From CBDULQ01 sp965368115 (GTDB lineage Bacteria; Pseudomonadota; Gammaproteobacteria; SZUA-229), in assembly GCA_965368115.1 (NCBI GenBank), contig CBDULQ010000065.1:1-16029 (forward strand): DNA of 16,029 nt, in the 5' to 3' direction. Both the position numbers and the translations under genes were made by a program. Positions within the stretch are counted from its first letter, which is position 1. Each line of letters starts with the position of its first letter. The notes beneath the pieces were generated by a model that was not told the DNA's origin, did no database searches, and saw only the letters and a list, made by a program, of their open reading frames with translations. Below are positions 15,377-16,029 of this stretch, piece by piece.

Positions 15377-16029
15377 AGCCATGCAGTCCGTCTTCCAGGT
15401 CCCTTAGATACATGGCCTTTTCCTCGTCCTGCAATCCCGCACGCTCGATCTTGTTCCGATAACTGTGCAACATATCGTCGATATTGAAATGCACATAACG
15501 CAGTAACTCATCCACACTATCACCAAACTCCGCATCCAGCAGTTGATGACCGCCCTTGCCGTCGAGCTGAACATTGATGGCATCGGTATCGCCGAACAGA
15601 TTGTGCATGTCGCCGAGAATTTCCTGATAGGCGCCGACCAGAAACATGCCCAGCCAGTAGTCTTCGTTGTCTCTAACGCTGTGCAGAGGCAGGGTTTTTT
15701 CGATACCGCGGTTGTCGGCGTAGTATTCGATGTGGCCATCGGAATCACAGGTCAGGTCGTGAATAATACCGCGCTGTTGCGGTTCTTCGCCGAGTCGATG
15801 CAAGGGCACGATGGGAAACACCTGGTCGATACCCCAGACGTCCGGCAATGACTGGAATACGGAAAAATTACAGAAATATTTTTCCGCCATCTTTTCATTG
15901 ATTTCATCGAGTAGATCCCGTTGCACACGTGACGAATGCGCCAGTGACTGCTGCAACTGACGACACACCGCAAAATACAACTGCTCGGCCTTGGCACGCT
16001 GCAACAAACTGATGACACCCATGTTGTAC
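15354..16029 (-). CDS. speA: Biosynthetic arginine decarboxylase SpeA, C-terminal part; 5' end outside window
   Basis: The last 224 residues of a protein that is usually about 630. SpeA is a PLP enzyme of alanine-racemase-like fold that converts arginine to agmatine, the first step of a putrescine pathway. Visible signatures are FSVFQSLPDVWGIDQVFPI, LTCDSDGHI with the cysteine that contributes to the second half of the active site, and VGAYQEILGDMHNLFGDT, which contacts the cofactor. Homology is obvious to the C-terminal sheet and helical domain of the family. The frame stays open to base 16029; the ATG at 16022 is internal, not the start. It is transcribed toward the FHA gene. Confidence 0.95.
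   Translation of the reverse strand, partial: YNMGVISLLQRAKAEQLYFAVCRQLQQSLAHSSRVQRDLLDEINEKMAEKYFCNFSVFQSLPDVWGIDQVFPIVPLHRLGEEPQQRGIIHDLTCDSDGHIEYYADNRGIEKTLPLHSVRDNEDYWLGMFLVGAYQEILGDMHNLFGDTDAINVQLDGKGGHQLLDAEFGDSVDELLRYVHFNIDDMLHSYRNKIERAGLQDEEKAMYLRDLEDGLHGYTYFESE

Overview
The window looks like chromosomal DNA of a gammaproteobacterium with moderate G+C. Biosynthetic SpeA, Tex, YheS, TypA/BipA, an MKPL-type rhodanese and a group II truncated globin all resemble gammaproteobacterial proteins. The group 3b [NiFe]-hydrogenase suggests a metabolically versatile, periodically anoxic organism, for example a sulfur- or methane-oxidising lineage. Genus cannot be fixed from the sequence alone.

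Layout. (1) 1-2860, + strand: the 3' half of a group 3b (NADP-linked 'sulfhydrogenase' type) hydrogenase operon. It holds the end of the flavin/[2Fe-2S] gamma subunit, the Fe-S small subunit, the NiFe large subunit and a maturation endopeptidase, tightly packed or overlapping. (2) 2865-4825, + strand: an Hsp20 chaperone overlapping a beta-CASP metallo-beta-lactamase (MBL) RNase-like protein. A near-consensus FNR-type box lies about 41 bases upstream of the start site predicted from a TATAAA element, so this pair may be an oxygen-controlled operon. (3) 4806-14423, - strand: msrB, whose 3' end overlaps the MBL gene tail to tail; a two-gene unit of HD-GYP protein then rhodanese; tex followed by yheS (one gene broken by a single-base frameshift); a response regulator with a degenerate GGDEF domain; and typA. 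(4) 14527-15344, + strand: a group II truncated haemoglobin and a very small FHA-domain protein. (5) 15354-16029, - strand: the C-terminal third of biosynthetic arginine decarboxylase SpeA, running off the window.

How the genes may work together. The hydrogenase subunits and protease form one enzyme system: electrons pass between H2 and NAD(P)H through small-subunit Fe-S clusters and the flavin subunit, and the protease trims the large subunit after Ni insertion. Hsp20 and the MBL protein next door may help proteins and RNA survive anoxia or redox shifts; this is inferred from the FNR-like site and the position. The remaining genes are mostly conserved housekeeping or stress genes (translation GTPases and ABC-F factors, methionine sulfoxide repair, polyamine synthesis) plus two signalling proteins whose output domains look catalytically degenerate. 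No tRNA, rRNA, CRISPR array, insertion sequence or phage gene was seen, and no intergenic gap exceeds 300 bases.
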